In this document: positions 60,382 through 64,000 of the stretch, piece by piece
Numbering within the stretch: position 1 is the first letter of the stretch
Layout of the letters: the number at the start of each line of letters is the position of its first letter
Origin: Holdemania massiliensis
GTDB taxonomy: Bacteria; Bacillota_I; Bacilli_A; Erysipelotrichales; Erysipelotrichaceae
Direction: 5' to 3'
Length of the DNA stretch: 64,000 nt
NCBI RefSeq assembly: GCF_022440805.1
Contig: NZ_JAKNTK010000001.1
Span: 2,914,001-2,978,000 of the forward strand
Translations under genes and position numbers: made by a program
Notes under the pieces: generated by a model
The model's database searches: none
What the model was told of the DNA's origin: nothing
Seen by the model: the letters and a program-made list of their open reading frames with translations, nothing else

Positions 60382-60861
60382 CTAAATCCGACGGCTGTAG
60401 TAGGTTTTACATCCGATCATGACGACTAACAGCACCACCAGCACCGCCAACAGAGTAAAGAATACCGTGGAATTAAACATTCCACTTAATAACAAGGCAA
60501 AATATTCCAATCCCATCATGATCATCAAGGTCGAAGCACTGGTCTTCATGCCGATCAAGGCCTGACGTTCGTCCTTTTCTTGAATTTTGCTTCGCTTCAG
60601 CTGTTCAGGATTTTTCAGCAGCTTCATTTTTTTATAGACGTCAAATGCGCCAATGATGACTAAGCCTGCGCCGGTTCCCATATAAACTCCCTTTAAAAAA
60701 GAAGCAAATTCCAGTTCACCCGAAGGCTTCCACAGACTGGCGATCACAATCACAATGATCCCCAACATGACCCCCAGAATAGAAAGATTCCGGCGATTTT
60801 TTATCGTTTTCGTATACTCTGCATCGCTGAGCAGAGCCTGACTTAATACTTTTGCCAACAT
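60382..60861 (-). CDS. membrane protein of the XRE-regulated small operon
   Basis: A 159-residue protein with about four hydrophobic segments (two in residues 24-70, two in 103-150) and a charged loop between them (MKLLKNPEQLKRSKIQEKDE). It resembles DUF3169-type membrane proteins encoded beside small XRE regulators. ATG 60861 lies 9 bases after GAGGAGG, 1 base after the regulator's stop; earlier in-frame codons overlap the ribosome site. Confidence 0.7.
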   Translation of the reverse strand: MLAKVLSQALLSDAEYTKTIKNRRNLSILGVMLGIIVIVIASLWKPSGELEFASFLKGVYMGTGAGLVIIGAFDVYKKMKLLKNPEQLKRSKIQEKDERQALIGMKTSASTLMIMMGLEYFALLLSGMFNSTVFFTLLAVLVVLLVVMIGCKTYYSRRI

Positions 60862-60862
60862 T

Positions 60863-61078
60863 TCATTCATCCTCCTCAAATAAGAAAATATCCTCGATCA
60901 TCAAGCCGAAATACCGGGCAATCTTGTGCGCCAAGGTCAGCGAAGCATTGTACTTCCCATTTTCCAGCGAGATGATGGTCTGACGGGTGACCTCGACCGC
61001 ATCGGCCAGTTCACTTTGCGATAAGCGGCGCTGTTTGCGCAGCTCCTGAATTCGATTTTTCAATTTATCACGCTCCAT
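60863..61078 (-). CDS. small XRE-family (Cro/CI-type) regulator
   Basis: A 71-residue helix-turn-helix protein: IQELRKQRRLSQSELADAVE and VTRQTIISLENGKYNASL form the HTH, ending in an acidic tail (LFEEDE). Similar to the YozG-like small regulators placed before membrane protein genes. ATG 61078 has no Shine-Dalgarno and lies about 17 bases from the inferred transcription start, so translation is nearly leaderless. It likely controls its own promoter through the 21-base repeats. Confidence 0.88.
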   Translation of the reverse strand: MERDKLKNRIQELRKQRRLSQSELADAVEVTRQTIISLENGKYNASLTLAHKIARYFGLMIEDIFLFEEDE

Positions 61079-61120
61079 AGTATAGCTAGCTTTACATTTA
61101 TAGTATAGTCAGCTTTACAT
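61077..61120. repeat. tandem 21-bp direct repeats over the XRE gene's promoter
   Basis: Two copies, 61077-61097 and 61100-61120, differ only at two positions and each contain GTAAAGC and CTATACTAT. They cover the -10, transcription start and start codon; a third partial copy (GTAAAGTTTGC) lies near 61130-61142. Candidate operators of the adjacent XRE regulator. Confidence 0.75.
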
Positions 61121-61130
61121 ATTCTGTCAA
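61102..61130 (-). promoter_or_regulatory. promoter of the XRE operon
   Basis: Perfect TTGACA (61130-61125), 17-base spacer, TATACT (61107-61102) on the minus strand. Confidence 0.85.
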
Positions 61131-61189
61131 GCAAACTTTACACTTTTTTTCTGCAGCTGACTTTATGACCTTCCCTTTTGAGGATTAAT

Positions 61190-61256
61190 CGTTGACATGC
61201 TTCCCTCAGCTCGCCGTAGTCTGCCGAAAAAACCAAACAGCTGTCAACGTCGGCGA
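61190..61256. other. interleaved inverted repeats (possible pseudoknot)
   Basis: CGTTGACA (61190-61197) pairs with TGTCAACG (61242-61249), while TCGCCG (61211-61216) pairs with CGGCGA (61251-61256); the pairs interleave as A-B-A'-B'. The segment is between the XRE promoter and the terminator of the upstream operon and has no gene. Confidence 0.45.
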
Positions 61257-61315
61257 ATGCTTTTTCCGGCTAACTTTCGTCATGAAGAAGATAACAGATA
61301 TTGCCTTGATCGGCA

Positions 61316-61341
61316 TTATAAAAAGGGCATTTCTGCCCTTT
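61316..61341 (-). terminator. intrinsic terminator after the 87-residue membrane gene
   Basis: AAAGGGCA/TGCCCTTT stem with a GAAA loop on the minus strand followed by TTAT. Confidence 0.8.
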
Positions 61342-61348
61342 AATCAGA

Positions 61349-61612
61349 CTATTCCGGTTTTGAGGAATCTTCTTTTTTCTGCGTGTTCTCTTCCAGATGA
61401 TTCAGCCGCCAGGTCAACGCACTGCCCAGAATCAATCCGGCCAAGATCAGAATGAACTTCCATAGAACAAACGGATTGGATCGGTCATGAATCATATAGT
61501 CATCATACAAGGCGACATCGAAGCACATGTCCAGATAATTCACAAACAGCAGGATCAGAAATAAGATGACAATCGCGGATCCCAGCCAACGCATAACCGT
61601 TATTTTTTTCAT
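61349..61612 (-). CDS. small membrane protein after the pyrophosphatase
   Basis: An 87-residue protein with two hydrophobic segments (about 8-26 and 47-67) separated by an acidic loop (YDDYMIHDRSN) and a charged C-terminal tail (HLEENTQKKEDSSKPE). No family recognised. It begins 20 bases after the pyrophosphatase stop, with only a weak GGTAAAT ribosome site, and shares its terminator. Confidence 0.65.
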   Translation of the reverse strand: MKKITVMRWLGSAIVILFLILLFVNYLDMCFDVALYDDYMIHDRSNPFVLWKFILILAGLILGSALTWRLNHLEENTQKKEDSSKPE

Positions 61613-61632
61613 AGACTTATTTACCGATGGCC

Positions 61633-63264
61633 TTACATCTGTTTCAGAATGACAGACAGCTTCGGCATCAGCTGCTGCTTGCGGGAAATGATGTCGTGAT
61701 CATATCCTGAATGATCGTCAAACTTCGTGTCGATGATTTCATTCATCACATAAGAAAGCGGCCCGCTGTAAACAAACATCGTTCCCTCCGCCATGATATG
61801 CGAGAACATCATGACCATCAGATCAAACTGCTTGGTTGTCTGTTCCTTTTCCAGCTGTTGGCGGAAAGCCGGCAGGATTGCCTGAATGTCTTCAATATTT
61901 TTATAGTTGGTCTGTCCGATCGCAATCTTGTATTTTCCCATATCGTAGGTTTTCAAGTCGCGGTTGAGAATCTGGGTCGGCGTCGACTCCTTAAGCGCCA
62001 CCGAAGCGCTCAGCATTTCATCGGCATAGTGATCCAGATCTACTCCGGCAATTTCCGCCAGACCGTAAGCGATATCCTTATCCAGCTGCGTTGTCGTTGC
62101 GGATTTGAAATGCAATGTATCGGAAATAATCGCACTCATCATAATTCCAGCCATCTGAGCGGACGGCGTAATCCCATTTTCCTTATACAGCTGCGCGATA
62201 ATCGTACAGGTACAGCCGCAGCGCTGATTGCGGTAAAAGATTGGATACGAGGTTTCAATGTTGCCGATGTGATGGTGATCAATAATTTCTTCAATCTCGG
62301 CATCTTCAATGTTGTTGATTGCCTGATTCTTTGCGGAATGATCGACGAGAATAAACTTCTTGCGCCGATAATTCAGCAGATGATAGCGGGACACGGCGCC
62401 GACTGCTTTGCCTTCGATATCCAATACCGGATAGCTGCGGTAACGGGTATTCGCCATCTTCTTGGCGACATCATCCACATATTCATCATCCTGGAAGGTA
62501 ATCGGATTGCGGCTCATCAGACTTTCCACCGGGAATGCCTCGTTGATGACCTTGGCCACCTTCATCGTATCCCATGGTGTACGGATGACAGCACAGTCCT
62601 GTTTGCGCGCCAGCTCCAGATTGTCCGGGCTGATCTGTTCGTTGCATGTAATAATCATGCAGCGGGTTCCCATTTCCAGCAGCTGCCGCTGTTTGCGATT
62701 GCCGTCTGAAAGGATCGTGATGGAATGCTTGAAGTTCTCTTCAAATTTTGTGCCGTCATTGAGCGTCACAATGAAAACTTTGCCGTTGGTCTTGAAGTTT
62801 TTAGGTTCGTAATCAATTTCACCGTTGATCGTTTTAGCCAGCGCTGATAACGATGCGGTTTTCATCAGTTTCTGCATCAGTTCATCGCTCATCATCCGCG
62901 GGGAAGCCAGATTGGAAGTGGAAACGATCCCGGTCAGTTTCTGCTGCTCATCCAGGACGAACAGTGACTTGTTGCGGGCCTTGAACAAGACGTCCCAGGC
63001 TTCCTTCAGCGAGGTTTTCGTTGAGATCAGCGTGGGTTCATCAATGTCAATGTCCCGCAGCTGAGAACGCGCGTCTTTCAACAACAACGGATTCTCCAGA
63101 CCGAAACGTTTTAAAACATACTTGGTTTCTTCGTTGAGGGGGCCTAAGCGGCACGGAATCGCATGGACGCCCAGCCGCTGCTTAAGTTCAGCATAGGCCA
63201 AGGCAGAACAAATGGAATCGGTGTCCGGATTCTTATGACCGACGATATAAACATATTGCTGCAT
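61633..63264 (-). CDS. family II (manganese-dependent) inorganic pyrophosphatase with CBS domains
   Basis: A 543-residue enzyme: N-terminal DHH half (VGHKNPDTDSICSALAY), a regulatory insert of two CBS domains with a DRTGG-like part (about residues 70-300; LFVLDEQQKLTGIVSTSNL is one CBS strand set), then the rest of the catalytic core (FILVDHSAKNQA, IIDHHHIGNI) and the C-terminal DHHA2 domain. It hydrolyses pyrophosphate; the CBS insert allows regulation by adenine nucleotides. ATG follows AGGGTG; the leader has a hairpin. Confidence 0.93.
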   Translation of the reverse strand: MQQYVYIVGHKNPDTDSICSALAYAELKQRLGVHAIPCRLGPLNEETKYVLKRFGLENPLLLKDARSQLRDIDIDEPTLISTKTSLKEAWDVLFKARNKSLFVLDEQQKLTGIVSTSNLASPRMMSDELMQKLMKTASLSALAKTINGEIDYEPKNFKTNGKVFIVTLNDGTKFEENFKHSITILSDGNRKQRQLLEMGTRCMIITCNEQISPDNLELARKQDCAVIRTPWDTMKVAKVINEAFPVESLMSRNPITFQDDEYVDDVAKKMANTRYRSYPVLDIEGKAVGAVSRYHLLNYRRKKFILVDHSAKNQAINNIEDAEIEEIIDHHHIGNIETSYPIFYRNQRCGCTCTIIAQLYKENGITPSAQMAGIMMSAIISDTLHFKSATTTQLDKDIAYGLAEIAGVDLDHYADEMLSASVALKESTPTQILNRDLKTYDMGKYKIAIGQTNYKNIEDIQAILPAFRQQLEKEQTTKQFDLMVMMFSHIMAEGTMFVYSGPLSYVMNEIIDTKFDDHSGYDHDIISRKQQLMPKLSVILKQM

Positions 63265-63288
63265 AAATTCACCCTATCATATTTTCTG

Positions 63289-63308
63289 CGCCGTTATCCA
63301 GAACGGCG
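63289..63308 (-). other. hairpin in the pyrophosphatase leader
   Basis: CGCCGTT/AACGGCG perfect 7-bp stem with 6-base loop, between the promoter and the ATG. Confidence 0.5.
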
Positions 63309-63325
63309 GTCTTTCTTACAGCGTT

Positions 63326-63334
63326 ATTATAGCA
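63326..63334 (-). promoter_or_regulatory. extended -10 promoter of the pyrophosphatase gene
   Basis: TGCTATAAT on the minus strand. No good -35 is present at 17 bases; the TG extension may compensate. Confidence 0.55.
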
Positions 63335-63405
63335 TAAAGCCGTCCCTCGCCAACGGTCAATGCTCAATTTTTTACGATGAAAGCGCATTTTTTTGACTGT
63401 GACAG

Positions 63406-63434
63406 TTGACGAAAAAGCACGGAAAACCTAGAAT
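63406..63434 (+). promoter_or_regulatory. promoter of azlC
   Basis: TTGACG (63406-63411), 17-base spacer, TAGAAT (63429-63434). Confidence 0.7.
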
Positions 63435-63471
63435 GAATGTTAAATCAAAACAGAGTTGGAGGATTTTTCAA

Positions 63472-64000
63472 GTGAGAAGCGAAAACAGATTAGGATGGAA
63501 ACAGGGGGCCCAGGATGGACTGCCGATTGCATTCGGATACTTATCCGTATCGTTTACCTTCGGCATGGCTGCCGCGGCGGCCGGCTTGTCGGTCAGCGAA
63601 GCCGTGATGATTTCAGCGACAAATCTGACTTCTGCCGGCCAGTTTGCGGGCTTAACCTTGATTCAGGCTCAGGCTTCCTTCATGGAAATGGCGCTGACGA
63701 CGCTGGTCATTAATTTACGGTATGCCTTAATGTCGCTGTCGCTGGCACAAAAACTCGATCCTGCCTTATCGCGATGGCAGAAGGCGATCCTGGCCTTTGG
63801 CAACACCGATGAAATTTTCGCCGTGGCCGTCAGTCATCCCGTTGTCTATTTCCGGTATATGCTGGGGTTGATTTTGACGCCAATGGCAGGCTGGGTCGGG
63901 GGTACTTTCCTGGGCTGCGCTTTTAGTGCGTTGCTTCCAACGGCAATCCGCTCCGCGTTTGCGGTTGCGATCTACGGAATGTTCATCGCGATTATCGCTC
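63472..64000 (+). CDS. azlC: AzlC family amino-acid exporter subunit (3' end outside window)
   Basis: The first 176 residues of a membrane protein. It starts with GTG at 63472, 9 bases after GGAGG. The motif GLPIAFGYLSVSFTFGMAA and later NLRYALMSLSLAQKL and FGNTDEIFAV are typical of AzlC, which with AzlD exports branched-chain amino acids. Hydrophobic segments begin at about residues 19, 50, 78 and 135. The frame is still open at the window edge. Confidence 0.88.
   Translation, partial: MRSENRLGWKQGAQDGLPIAFGYLSVSFTFGMAAAAAGLSVSEAVMISATNLTSAGQFAGLTLIQAQASFMEMALTTLVINLRYALMSLSLAQKLDPALSRWQKAILAFGNTDEIFAVAVSHPVVYFRYMLGLILTPMAGWVGGTFLGCAFSALLPTAIRSAFAVAIYGMFIAIIA

Overview
The window is bacterial chromosome, dense in genes, with moderate G+C and short intergenic gaps. 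The many PTS systems, family 1 glycosidases, PRD regulators, Shine-Dalgarno sites of the AGGAGG type, and anaerobic enzymes (2-hydroxyacyl-CoA dehydratase activase, class III ribonucleotide reductase) suggest an anaerobic, sugar-fermenting Firmicute. An Erysipelotrichia-like gut organism is my guess; it comes from gene content only and no homology search was possible.

Layout. Bases 1-3.3 kb hold the 3' part of an acyl-CoA dehydratase activase module. Bases 3.4-7.5 kb hold a cytidylate-kinase-like gene, two MATE exporters and a MarR regulator with a clear promoter/operator. Bases 7.7-9.9 kb hold adenosine deaminase and L-asparaginase. Bases 10.7-26.7 kb form a double beta-glucoside region: a PRD regulator, lactose/cellobiose-type PTS (A, B, C) and one normal GH1 on the plus strand, then a convergent operon of PTS B, C, A and four tandem GH1 genes with a second, divergent PRD regulator. 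Bases 26.8-36.4 kb hold a GH13 alpha-glucosidase, an RpiR regulator, and a mannose-class PTS operon with a polyol-phosphate dehydrogenase-like gene, two phosphomannose isomerase homologues and a HAD phosphatase/mutase. Bases 36.6-43.3 kb hold a HAD gene, threonine aldolase, a second mannose-class PTS, a SIS-domain gene resembling glycated-amine-6-phosphate deglycases, and a GntR regulator. Bases 43.5-49.7 kb hold small membrane genes, nrdD-nrdG, and a cobalamin-riboswitch-controlled set (adenosyltransferase-like, ECF S component, DUF4430). Bases 50-54 kb hold three tandem paralogous membrane proteins and a serine recombinase next to a long perfect inverted repeat. Bases 54-60 kb hold tldD/tldE, an HD-domain gene and a pair of amidohydrolases. 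Bases 60-64 kb hold a small XRE-regulated membrane operon, a CBS-type inorganic pyrophosphatase and the start of azlC.

The most interesting signal is that all four GH1 enzymes of the minus-strand operon have glutamine where the family has its acid/base glutamate, while keeping the nucleophile glutamate and the phosphate-binding C-terminal loop; the fifth GH1, in the neighbouring operon, is normal. Other points: an amidohydrolase pair in which one member has lost its metal-binding histidines, a three-member family of unrecognised membrane proteins, a recombinase beside a 65-bp palindromic element, and a divergent adenosyltransferase under B12 riboswitch control. Many promoters and operators can be placed by eye, and several tie a regulator to its neighbouring operon.
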